Origin: Prevotellaceae bacterium UBA2744
GTDB taxonomy: Bacteria; Bacteroidota; Bacteroidia; Bacteroidales; Bacteroidaceae
Reading direction: 5' to 3'
Length of the DNA: 64,000 bases
NCBI GenBank assembly: GCA_002353575.1
Contig: DEJQ01000033.1
Span: 7,022 to 71,021, forward strand
Shown here: positions 42,361 to 51,087 of the stretch, in pieces
Numbering within the stretch: position 1 is the stretch's first letter
How the letters are laid out: each line of letters begins with the position of its first letter
Translations under genes and position numbers: made by a program
The notes under the pieces: generated by a model
What the model was told of the DNA's origin: nothing
Database searches by the model: none
What the model saw: the letters and a program-made list of their open reading frames with translations, nothing else

Positions 42361-43362
42361 CTATTTATCATCTGCTTTTCCCCCTTTCCGTTTGATCTTT
42401 TTCTCAATTCCTTTTATTGATTCCAGATAAGCCTGCTCGACAGACGAAAGTGTCTTCACTTGGTACTTGCGATATTCTGTCACCGCTTTCTCCATAGCTT
42501 CTTCGTGACTAACGGAGCCTCCATCGGTCAGCAGTTCTTCGCCTATAGACACAATGTTATTGTCAAGCTGACGAACATAGTCTTCCATATACATAGGTCG
42601 GTGCTTTAATGCCTGAATTTCTGCGAAGTCAAAGTATCCGGATACGAGGTTGTTCAGAATCCTCAACTCATCAGAAGATAGGTAGTTCTTAGCTATCTTT
42701 ACATCATTCAGACAAGGCAATTCGCCACTAAATGTGGTTAAACCCATAAAGGGCTTGTCTGCATCAGCCCGTTCATAAATGACTTCCGCTGCCGTATGCC
42801 TGTGAGCTGCATAATGGAGCTTGTTCTGCACAATTTTGAAGAACAGCTTTGACGTCTCAGATCGCGGATCATAATCAACAGCTGTTGCATAGAGGTCAAG
42901 AACCTGCCGATACAGCACCTTCTCCGAAGAACGAATATCGCGAATGCGGTCAAGCAGTTCTTTCCAGTAGCTGCCACCGCCCAAATTCTTCAATCGTTCA
43001 TCATCGAGCGCAAAGCCTTTTACGATATATTCATGCAACCGTTCTGTTGCCCATTGGCGGAAACGGGTACCTTGAACAGATTTTACACGATAGCCAACAG
43101 AGATAATCACGTCAAGGTTATAAAAATTGGTAGGTTTGGTAGAAAAATCGGAATTTCCGATTTTTCTCTTCGTCTTGTCTTCTTCAAGCTCTCCTTCCTC
43201 ATAAATATGAAGGATATGCTCATTGATAGTTGAGCGTGACTTGCCAAACAACTCTGCCATTTGGTCAATAGTTAGCCACACCGTTTTATCTTCTAATCTT
43301 ACATCTAATCGAACGATGCCATCTTCCGACTGATAGATAATGATATTCTGCTGTTCTTCCAT
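42361..43362 (-). CDS. RhuM-family protein
   Basis: 333 residues. The start IIIYQSEDGIVRLDVRLEDKTVWLTIDQMAELFGKSRSTINEHILHIYEEGEL and the following FYNLDVIISVGYRVKSVQGTRFRQWATERLHEYIVKGFALDDERL are diagnostic for the RhuM (virulence RhuM) family. It carries an N-terminal helix-turn-helix-like part and a C-terminal helical region. Function unknown; common on genomic islands and near Fic or restriction genes. It starts 22 bases after the stop of comM copy 2 and lacks its own recognised promoter. Confidence 0.93.
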   Translation of the reverse strand: MEEQQNIIIYQSEDGIVRLDVRLEDKTVWLTIDQMAELFGKSRSTINEHILHIYEEGELEEDKTKRKIGNSDFSTKPTNFYNLDVIISVGYRVKSVQGTRFRQWATERLHEYIVKGFALDDERLKNLGGGSYWKELLDRIRDIRSSEKVLYRQVLDLYATAVDYDPRSETSKLFFKIVQNKLHYAAHRHTAAEVIYERADADKPFMGLTTFSGELPCLNDVKIAKNYLSSDELRILNNLVSGYFDFAEIQALKHRPMYMEDYVRQLDNNIVSIGEELLTDGGSVSHEEAMEKAVTEYRKYQVKTLSSVEQAYLESIKGIEKKIKRKGGKADDK

Positions 43363-43384
43363 GTTTCTTATACCTTCTTATATA

Positions 43385-43568
43385 TTATATCCCTCGCTCT
43401 GCCCAGTCGCCTCTGTCTAAGTTGCGATAGCCGATGGCCTCGGCGATGTGCATCGTCTCGACCTTCTCGCTTCCGGCCAAGTATTGCTGCCGACGGCTCG
43501 CCGGGCTGCATCTGCGAGAGCTGGGCGAAGGGTACGACCTGTATCTCACAGTGTATGTCGATGCGGTC
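43385..43568 (-). pseudogene. comM 3'-end copy 2 (divergent, internally deleted)
   Basis: Two homologous pieces: [25 protein letters not shown] (43385 to ~43480) and an upstream piece equal to the region after RIDI (about 43483-43568). The ~200 bases between them are deleted. Many base differences from the other three copies (for example cctctgtctaagttgcg versus ccgcggtcgaggttgcg) show it comes from a different comM allele. Its outer break again falls at the ATGCGGTC of the LLDRID region. Confidence 0.85.
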
Positions 43569-43650
43569 TTACATAGGCTTGTCTGCATATATTTATCGAT
43601 GATTTACACAAGTTGATATTTACTTTTATATTTACAATCTTAGAACTAAA

Positions 43651-46600
43651 TCAAATAGTAACTTTTATTGATTTATCTCCTACAGTAATTATATAGACTC
43701 CTGAGCATGGTAACTCTATAGTGTTTCCAAAGCCTGAGTAAATTAAACGTCCTACAAGATCATATATTTTACATATAGAGTTTTCTTTTTTATTTAGCAA
43801 AAATATATTTCTTCCCTCAATCATAATATTAATATTTTCAGAAAATTGTGTTAATGAAAATATTGCTGTGTTCTGATTGTCATCGACATCATTTGCTTCA
43901 GAAAGAATACCATTAGACAGGCGGTAGACTTTACTGAAATATTTTTTGCCAGATTTTGTAATAGAGTAGAACCTGAACAAATAGGATTGAGAAGGAATAA
44001 GTGAGGTGAATCTTTTACTCAACTCTGCGGTACCACTTCCTGCCTGGAGTGAAATTTGGTTATAATCAGTTAGCTTCTCTAACTTATATTGTAGAAAGAC
44101 ATTTTCCGTTGTTTCTTCACCATCAATAAAACTAATTGAAATGGTATTATCACTGAATCTTGCATAATAGAATCTCGGTTCAACAATATCCACATTTGGA
44201 ATCGTTGCATCTATAATTTGCCATTCTCCGTCTTTTGCTGTGTATTTCCCATAATATTTCCTATCATCTTGAATTCGGATATGATACTGATAAAAGGGTC
44301 CGTCTATTGGAATAGTCACAGCAACATCTACTTTGTCATCTATCCTTGCACCTTTGAGAGTAGTGGGTGTTTCTGTTTCTGCATCGGAGGCATTACAGTA
44401 TACAAAGTAATGATTGCGATAGTAATGACGATCATTTCCAAAATTCCAACTTTCAGGGATTTCCTCATTGAGTCCACCAAAAAGGCCATGTATCATTGCT
44501 GCATTTTTAGAGACTTGTATAACTCCTTCGCCTCCCCAGTTAAGAGTAGTGAATTTATTGTCTAAAGGACGATGCCTGGTTTCTCCATTAAAAAGATATT
44601 CACTCTTTATTTCAGGGGTGTAATCATAGTGGAGTCCCGTAATTTCCACAACGCCATCATCATTTAAAGGAAAACTTGTATTCTCTGAGATAATAGGAGT
44701 GCCATAATTATATAATGCTAGATTTTCAATATATAGCCTAGGAGAATATTTTTTTAGGAGTTCATAGTTAGTACACTTAAGTTTAAGACTATATGGTGTT
44801 GCATTCATAAGACTAAATTGGGGAGAAATAGCTTGAGTCGTTATATTTTGTAGGTCACTCTTAAAAAGTTTTCCATTAAGAGAGTAAACAAGATGTACAG
44901 AATATGCTGCTCCTTCTTCCAGTCCTTCAATGATACATGTGTTATTTTTAATTGGATATGAAAAAGATATAGATTCTGATGTCGTAAAAATAATTTTACA
45001 AGAATACGCTTCCACCCCTTGTGCATTACAAGTTTGACTTACGGTAACTCTGTCATATTGAATGTCATCTATTGTAAAGCCAATATTTGGCGTACGTGTT
45101 ATGAATTCTCCAGTTTCTATATAGTCAGAATTGAAACTTTTTCCTATATATTTATATTTAGTAGAAGGTGTGAGGTTATTAATTATGATAGGAGATTTAC
45201 TCTCAAATATTCTATTTCCTACATTATTATCATCACAAATTTCTATTTGAAATATTTCATCAGTTTTCGGGAAAATATGTACAGAACAATTACCATGCAT
45301 TGGCACAGGATATGATATAAATGACTCATACAGATCTATAGTCCCTTCATCATTTATATACCATTTAAGAAGTGGCTGTTCAGAATTGTAGTTTTCTGTA
45401 ATATAGACATTTGCGTCCTCAACTGTTTTAGAAATATTATATATAATACAATCCTCATACTCATAATCACTAATTTGGAAAGAAGAAGTTCCAGTTCCAC
45501 CTAAAACAGTTGCAGATACACTTCCAAAACTGGTGCAATTCGCAACATAACACTTATTTAAATCCATACAGATCCCTGCAGAAGTTGCCACTGCATAATG
45601 GGCTGTCGACTTAATATTTCCATGATTTATGCAATTATAGAAAGGATAATAATCTGTTGTACCGTGAGAAGATCCAACTATTCCTGCTGCACATGAATAT
45701 CCCCAACCATCAACAGATGTTATATCTCCATAATTAATTACATTAAAAACAGAGGTTTTACTAATTTGCCCTGCTATTCCGCCGACATACTGAAAGTTGC
45801 TACTAACTTTGCCATAATTTCGACATCTATTAATTACTGAATTTGCTTGTGCTTGTCCCAAAATACCTCCAGTATATTGTAGTTGATATTTAGTAGAAAC
45901 ATGGTCTGATAAGGTAGCAGATCGAATACTACTCGAAACATCTCCTTTATTAACACATCCTATTACTTTCCCATTTTGCAAATCAGCTACGATACCCCCT
46001 GTAAGGGATGAATATACTCCATATGTATTTATGCTACCATAATTGACACAGTAAATTATACCACTGCCCTCAGAATAAGACGTAATTCCTCCACACCGAG
46101 TGACCTCTTCATCCCAATTGTTAAGTGTACATGAAATTGTACCCAAATTGGAGCAATTAATAATATCACCATAGTTATAGGCACAAATTCCCCCAATATG
46201 CATATATGTATTATTGCCACTTGCTGTTATGTTTACATGAGTTTCACAGTCTAAAATTGTTCCTTGATTCTTTATACAAAAACCACCGATATCAGAAGAT
46301 CCTGATATACTTCCAGAAATTAATGAAATACCTTTTATAACGCCATTGTTGATATTAAACAAAGTTTTAGTAACACCTTCTATCTTATGACCCTTGCCAT
46401 CTATAACAGATTTAAAATTGCGATATGCGGAGGAAATCCCATCGCCTTGCAAATCTGTTTCAATAAGAATGGTGTCCTTTTCAGTAAAGAAATCCCTACT
46501 TACTAAATTTAGAAATTCTTCAAAATCACTGTCATTATGTACAACATATACATTTTTACGTATTGGTATTTGAAAATCCGATACATTAGGGACATTAGAA

Positions 46601-46665
46601 TTTTGAGGGTTTCCATTTATACTAATAAACTGGAAAAGTGCCAAGAATAAACAAACAAATTTCAT
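43651..46665 (-). CDS. Large secreted GLUG-like repeat surface protein
   Basis: 1004 residues with a signal peptide. Residues ~130-400 form repeated units around GGI..yn.G.I..C.N.G.I (for example IGGICAYNYGDIINCSNLGTIS, GGIVADLQNGKVIGCVNKGDV), as in GLUG/IgA-peptidase-type beta-helix proteins. Then several fibronectin-like beta domains follow (TPSTKYKYIGKSF, EGAAYSVHLVYSLNGK). The last ~70 residues (KICKIYDLVGRLIYSG-like, GVYIITVGDKSIKVTI) look like a type IX secretion sorting tail. The gene is visibly A/T-richer than its neighbours, suggesting recent transfer. It occupies its own comM-bounded module. Confidence 0.8.
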   Translation of the reverse strand: MKFVCLFLALFQFISINGNPQNSNVPNVSDFQIPIRKNVYVVHNDSDFEEFLNLVSRDFFTEKDTILIETDLQGDGISSAYRNFKSVIDGKGHKIEGVTKTLFNINNGVIKGISLISGSISGSSDIGGFCIKNQGTILDCETHVNITASGNNTYMHIGGICAYNYGDIINCSNLGTISCTLNNWDEEVTRCGGITSYSEGSGIIYCVNYGSINTYGVYSSLTGGIVADLQNGKVIGCVNKGDVSSSIRSATLSDHVSTKYQLQYTGGILGQAQANSVINRCRNYGKVSSNFQYVGGIAGQISKTSVFNVINYGDITSVDGWGYSCAAGIVGSSHGTTDYYPFYNCINHGNIKSTAHYAVATSAGICMDLNKCYVANCTSFGSVSATVLGGTGTSSFQISDYEYEDCIIYNISKTVEDANVYITENYNSEQPLLKWYINDEGTIDLYESFISYPVPMHGNCSVHIFPKTDEIFQIEICDDNNVGNRIFESKSPIIINNLTPSTKYKYIGKSFNSDYIETGEFITRTPNIGFTIDDIQYDRVTVSQTCNAQGVEAYSCKIIFTTSESISFSYPIKNNTCIIEGLEEGAAYSVHLVYSLNGKLFKSDLQNITTQAISPQFSLMNATPYSLKLKCTNYELLKKYSPRLYIENLALYNYGTPIISENTSFPLNDDGVVEITGLHYDYTPEIKSEYLFNGETRHRPLDNKFTTLNWGGEGVIQVSKNAAMIHGLFGGLNEEIPESWNFGNDRHYYRNHYFVYCNASDAETETPTTLKGARIDDKVDVAVTIPIDGPFYQYHIRIQDDRKYYGKYTAKDGEWQIIDATIPNVDIVEPRFYYARFSDNTISISFIDGEETTENVFLQYKLEKLTDYNQISLQAGSGTAELSKRFTSLIPSQSYLFRFYSITKSGKKYFSKVYRLSNGILSEANDVDDNQNTAIFSLTQFSENINIMIEGRNIFLLNKKENSICKIYDLVGRLIYSGFGNTIELPCSGVYIITVGDKSIKVTI

Positions 46666-46740
46666 AATTATAATAGTTTTAAATTAATATTTTCTGAATA
46701 TATATTGATAATGTATAGACTATCTAAACAACTCTAGCAA

Positions 46741-46918
46741 ATCCCCTTCTCAGCCCAGTCGCCGCGGTCGAGGTTGCGGTAGCCGATGGCTTCGGCGATG
46801 TGCGGGGGCTGGATGTTTTCTGAGCCTTCCAGGTCGGCAATGGTGCTGGCTACTTTCAGGATGCGGTTGTAGGCGCGGGCAGAGAGCTTCAGACGCTCCA
46901 TTGCCAGACGGAGCATAT
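46741..46918 (-). pseudogene. comM 3'-end copy 3
   Basis: 178 bases from [11 protein letters not shown] to DWAEKGI, breaking off at the last base before the original stop. Over this span it appears identical to copy 1 and differs from the complete gene at about five positions (gatggcttcgg versus gatagcctcgg, and others). The 5' break directly abuts the GH28 stop region. Confidence 0.92.
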
Positions 46919-46928
46919 TCATTTCAAA

Positions 46929-48476
46929 TTATTCCTTCGTTAAAAAAGACTTAGAGGATAAACATGACTGTGTCACATATAATGTAGCATTATTTGTAAT
47001 CTGCTTCAGTTGTTTGCCGTTGAAGTCCATGTCAAGTAACATTACGCTTTGGCAGCCATCAAGCACAGCAGAAGGTGCCGCCGTGTGGATTTTTCCTCCT
47101 TTCATGACGAAACCGCTCACATCCTGCAGCCGCAGGAAATCTTTGCCATGTCCTTCGAAATTCTCAATAAGCACATTGGTTAGCGGACGCTCAGGCAAGG
47201 CTTTGACATCAATAAGGCGCTGACAGCCGTCTACGGTGAAGTCCTTGATATAGATATTCTTGAACTCGGGCGTCAGCTCGTTCACCTGACGGGCGGGGAA
47301 GCGGTTGGCCAGTTCGCCAACCCATTGCTTTGAGCCGAGCATGTCGACGGTCAGGCCATTCCACTTGATGTTCCTTGCCATCACACGCTCCACCCACACG
47401 TCGTGGGCACCACCGCCGCGCGGGCGTCGTGTCTTGATGCGGATACCCTGTTCTGTCCCGTCGAAAAAGCAGTCGTGCATGTATATATTCCACATGGAGG
47501 CTGCCGTCTCAGAACCTAACACCAAGCCACCGCCACCACGCAGAGCCACACTGTGGCGGATGACGCAGCCCACAGACGGGCGGGCTGTCCGTACACCATC
47601 TTCACCGCGACCCGACTTGATGGTATAGCAGTCGTCGCCGCAGTCAAGCTGACAGTATTCTATCAGCGAATTAGTGGTTGACTCTATGTCTATGCCGTCG
47701 GTACGTCCGTGTCCGGCACTGTTGACGGTGACGCCGCGTATGACAACGTTGTCGCAATACTGCGGCACGATGTTCCAAAACAGCCCCTGGTCGATGGTGA
47801 TGCCCTCTATCAGCACGTTCTTGCAGTGTACGGGTGCCACCGTCATGGGCAGCAGCACGGGGTGTCCCATCTGTCCGTCACACAGTCGCTCTGCAATAGG
47901 TTTCGTGACATCAACGCATTCCTCCACTACTAAGTATTTCCGGTTTTCCTGATATATCTCGCAGTCGGTCGATGGGCCGACGATGTGTCCATGTCCCGTC
48001 AGTCCGATGTTCTCAGCCCCATTGGCATAAATCATGGCTCCGAGCGACATCACGTCGTAGCCCTCGTTGCGTGTGGGCACGGCAGGCTGATAGTCTTTGA
48101 TGTAGCCGCTGAAGGTAAGCATGGCTCCGTCGCTCAGGTGCAGGCATACGCCCGACTTCAGCTCTATGCGTCCGCTGGTCCACTGACCATCGGGGACGAT
48201 GACCGTGCCGCCACCCTGTCGGCTCATGCGGTCGATGACCGTCTGAATCTGGCGGGTGGAAAGCCCCCGTTTGTTCATTTTCACCGTCCGCGTCCTGTCG
48301 GCGAACACCGGCCGGCTGATGCCGCTCACATCAAACGGCGCCGTGACAGGTTCCATCACTTCGGGCATGTGCTCAGGGCCAGTCAAGAAATTCCGGTCAA
48401 ATGCCGCCTGCGAATCCTCGGCGTAGTTGCTTATGGCACTGCATGCCAATAACATTATAGCAAATAGCTGTTTCAT
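46929..48476 (-). CDS. GH28 polygalacturonase-like enzyme
   Basis: 515 residues with a signal peptide (cut near NYAE). A right-handed beta-helix glycosidase: HGRTDGIDIESTTNSLIEYCQLDCGDDCYTIKSG provides the three aspartates (TDG, and DD in GDDC), and EQGIRIKTRRPRGGG provides the RIK motif. The usual GHG motif before GS(E) is replaced: the gene reads LRGGGGLVLGSETA, so the conserved histidine is glycine. Substrate probably galacturonan or rhamnogalacturonan. Third gene of a GH2-GH2-GH28 run, 20 bases after the GH2 gene. Confidence 0.9.
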   Translation of the reverse strand: MKQLFAIMLLACSAISNYAEDSQAAFDRNFLTGPEHMPEVMEPVTAPFDVSGISRPVFADRTRTVKMNKRGLSTRQIQTVIDRMSRQGGGTVIVPDGQWTSGRIELKSGVCLHLSDGAMLTFSGYIKDYQPAVPTRNEGYDVMSLGAMIYANGAENIGLTGHGHIVGPSTDCEIYQENRKYLVVEECVDVTKPIAERLCDGQMGHPVLLPMTVAPVHCKNVLIEGITIDQGLFWNIVPQYCDNVVIRGVTVNSAGHGRTDGIDIESTTNSLIEYCQLDCGDDCYTIKSGRGEDGVRTARPSVGCVIRHSVALRGGGGLVLGSETAASMWNIYMHDCFFDGTEQGIRIKTRRPRGGGAHDVWVERVMARNIKWNGLTVDMLGSKQWVGELANRFPARQVNELTPEFKNIYIKDFTVDGCQRLIDVKALPERPLTNVLIENFEGHGKDFLRLQDVSGFVMKGGKIHTAAPSAVLDGCQSVMLLDMDFNGKQLKQITNNATLYVTQSCLSSKSFLTKE

Positions 48477-48496
48477 GTCTTAGTAGTTGTTTCTAT

Positions 48497-51040
48497 TTAT
48501 TGTTCGGTTATGATGACGCTCCCCTTATGCACGCCCACCACCCGGCGTGGCTGCCCGCTTGGACCGGTCTTTCCGGCACCATTGATCTTATTGCCAATGG
48601 CAGGTATTACGTCGAGCAGGGCAATGCCTGTTTCGGGCAATGAGAAAAGATAATTGTCCAGACCGTCTTGTGGCGCATAGACGCCAATGAAGACATCGTC
48701 TCGCTGTGGTTCTATCCTGACGGTTTTGCTCTGGAATAACACCTCCATCCACGTTACGTCGGCAAAGTAGCCCTTGAATTCTGGCATGTCGAATGATTGT
48801 CCTGGCCGGGTGTTGTTGTACGTGCCGCTCCACAATCCATACTGCGGTCCCTCCATGCGGTTTTGCCATACCCGCGAAGGACCGCGGCCCAACCATCGCT
48901 TGCCTGTACACGCCGTTTCGGGATAATCGAAGGCTATGCCCATCAGCTTTACGCTGCCAGTGTATTCGTAGTCGTATTCCAGCAGATAGCGGTTAGGGCC
49001 GAGTTCCTTCCAGTTGCAATTGCCTTGCAGTTGTACTACGGAATCGCGGTCGGTGACAGCTACGAAACGCGGCGTCACACTGAGAGGGCAGTGATCAAGC
49101 TGAGTGCCAGAAACCTGTGAGCCTTGTAGGGCAAGCCTTGACACCCATGTAAAGAGTTCTTCGCTCCGTGGCCCCCTGACACTGAGCAGCAAAGCGTCAG
49201 CCGCTGCGTCAGGGATAGCGATTGAGAGACTGTCGTGTGGCGGGACAGCCACATCCGTCATTGTTATAGGCCCCAGAATTGATGTGTGCATACCTTGAGC
49301 GTCGTAGTTGCGATATTCGTAAGTGAGCTGGCACTGGTTGAAATCGGTGAAGTCGTAGTGGTTTCGGATGGTGAGCACACGCTGGCCATTGTCGCCTCTG
49401 CCGCAATCGGCAATCTGAATGGGCGACCACACCTGGCGGATGGTATAGTAGCTGCTGCCCAACTCATGGTTAGGGCCGACAATGCCGTCGGGCCCAAGGT
49501 TGCCGGCACAGTCAATGGTGTCGCTTTGCTGCACCCCCTCATCGCCCAGAACCCACAAGAATCCGCCAGCCGTACGCTTGCCACTGAGCATGACATTCCA
49601 GATTGCTGAAAGCCCTGCACCCAAGCCACCGTCGTAAAGCCCATGCTGAAACTCAGTAGGCATGTATATGTTGGGCTTCTTTATCCATTGTTTCGCCTCG
49701 TCATAGTTGCGGTAGTGCTTGGCATCAATACCTTCGTTGATGCCCCAGGGGTGGATGACAGGCCGTCTCTGCGGGTCCAGCTGGTGAAACACCGTGTCTA
49801 AATCGGCGTTCCATCCGCCCTCGTTGCCATTGCTCCACCAAAGGATGCTGGGGTGGTTGCGGTCGTAGGCGACCATCTCCGTAGCCAATTTTGTTCCCAC
49901 CTCGGTGTCGAGTGGTTTTTGCCAAGAGCACAGTTCGTCCATCACATAGAGTCCCAGCGAGTCGCATGCATCCAGGAATGCCTTGTCGGCAGGATAATGC
50001 GCGAGCCTCACAGCATTCATATTCATCGACTTGATGAGCCTTACATCGTCGATGTTCAGCTGTGACGAAAGCGTGCGTCCGCTCTTAGCCCTGAAAGAAT
50101 GACGGTTGACGCCTCTCACCTGTATTTTCTGTCCGTTGAGATAGAAACCGTCGCCACGTTTCACTTCAAAGGTGCGGTAGCCAAAAGGAGTTTCTACCTG
50201 ATGCAGCAGCCGCCCGCGTCTGTTGACGAGCTTCAGACGGAGCACACACAGGTAGGGTGTCTCGGCTGTCCATAGTCTTTTCTCGCCTATCACCTCCTGC
50301 AGCACCTTACAACCCTTTGGCGCATTGGCAATCTTGTAATCAACTTTCAGTGAAAAGTCCGCACGCGCGTCAATGGCAATGTCATAGAGATGGGCTTTGG
50401 GCAGAATGTCGAGATGCACAGGGCGGAAGATGCCTCCGAAGTTCCAATAGTCGCCATGCCGCTCGGCATCGTTCACGCTGGGGCGCTCGCTCTCCTTGGC
50501 CACATCGACCTCTAACAGATTTTCTGCTCCATAGCGCAACAGACGACTTATGTCGTAGCTGAAGCAATAGAAAGCCCCTTGATGCACCGGACCAGCAGCT
50601 TTGCCGTTCACACGCACGGTGGCATCGGTCATTACCCCCTCGAAAGTGAGCAGTATGCACTTACCCCTCAGTTCCTTCTCGATGAAGAACGTCTTCCTGT
50701 AGAGTCCGTGTTCCGTGGCTTTGGGCGGCAGGGTGGCCTGCATGGCCTGACGGCCAGCATTGCCTTGTTTCTGGGTGTCTTTCCAAATACCTCCATACCA
50801 AGGGTCGAAAAGGTAGCCATACTGCAACGTGCCGAATCCTTCTGTTTCCCAACATGAGGGCACGCCGATTGTAGTCCAATAGCCCGACTGCCGTCCGCCG
50901 GTGCAGAAGAAATCCCACAGCACCTTGTCGTCACAACCGTGCCCAGAGAGGTACCGTTGCTCCGTCTGCGCGTCTATGGCTGCAATCCACATAATGGCAA
51001 AAAGAAGTGAAACAATTTTCTTAAAACAGTTTTGCCACAT
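48497..51040 (-). CDS. GH2 glycosidase (beta-galactosidase type)
   Basis: 847 residues with a signal peptide (cut near AIDAQ). GH2 order: jelly-roll sugar-binding domain (VPSCWETEGFGTLQYGYLFDPWYGG, RKTFFIEKELRGK), immunoglobulin-like domain, TIM barrel. The acid/base glutamate lies in ILWWSNGNEGGWN and the nucleophile probably in YMPTEFQHG. VRGVNRHSFRAKSGRTLSSQLNIDDVRLIKSMNMNAVRLAHYP is the classic barrel start. Exo-acting on beta-galactosides or related side chains. 47 bases after the other GH2 gene; part of a pectin-type set. Confidence 0.92.
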   Translation of the reverse strand: MWQNCFKKIVSLLFAIMWIAAIDAQTEQRYLSGHGCDDKVLWDFFCTGGRQSGYWTTIGVPSCWETEGFGTLQYGYLFDPWYGGIWKDTQKQGNAGRQAMQATLPPKATEHGLYRKTFFIEKELRGKCILLTFEGVMTDATVRVNGKAAGPVHQGAFYCFSYDISRLLRYGAENLLEVDVAKESERPSVNDAERHGDYWNFGGIFRPVHLDILPKAHLYDIAIDARADFSLKVDYKIANAPKGCKVLQEVIGEKRLWTAETPYLCVLRLKLVNRRGRLLHQVETPFGYRTFEVKRGDGFYLNGQKIQVRGVNRHSFRAKSGRTLSSQLNIDDVRLIKSMNMNAVRLAHYPADKAFLDACDSLGLYVMDELCSWQKPLDTEVGTKLATEMVAYDRNHPSILWWSNGNEGGWNADLDTVFHQLDPQRRPVIHPWGINEGIDAKHYRNYDEAKQWIKKPNIYMPTEFQHGLYDGGLGAGLSAIWNVMLSGKRTAGGFLWVLGDEGVQQSDTIDCAGNLGPDGIVGPNHELGSSYYTIRQVWSPIQIADCGRGDNGQRVLTIRNHYDFTDFNQCQLTYEYRNYDAQGMHTSILGPITMTDVAVPPHDSLSIAIPDAAADALLLSVRGPRSEELFTWVSRLALQGSQVSGTQLDHCPLSVTPRFVAVTDRDSVVQLQGNCNWKELGPNRYLLEYDYEYTGSVKLMGIAFDYPETACTGKRWLGRGPSRVWQNRMEGPQYGLWSGTYNNTRPGQSFDMPEFKGYFADVTWMEVLFQSKTVRIEPQRDDVFIGVYAPQDGLDNYLFSLPETGIALLDVIPAIGNKINGAGKTGPSGQPRRVVGVHKGSVIITEQ

Positions 51041-51087
51041 ATCCTATCTTTTAATCATTCAAAGAGTTATTACGGTTAATGAAATGA

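Noticed and set aside
41910..42407. A functional 165-residue protein
   Set aside because: It is the comM 3' end preceded by unrelated codons; the ATPase core is absent.
46734..46922. Independent 62-residue gene
   Set aside because: It is a comM 3' fragment with a chance ATG at the breakpoint.
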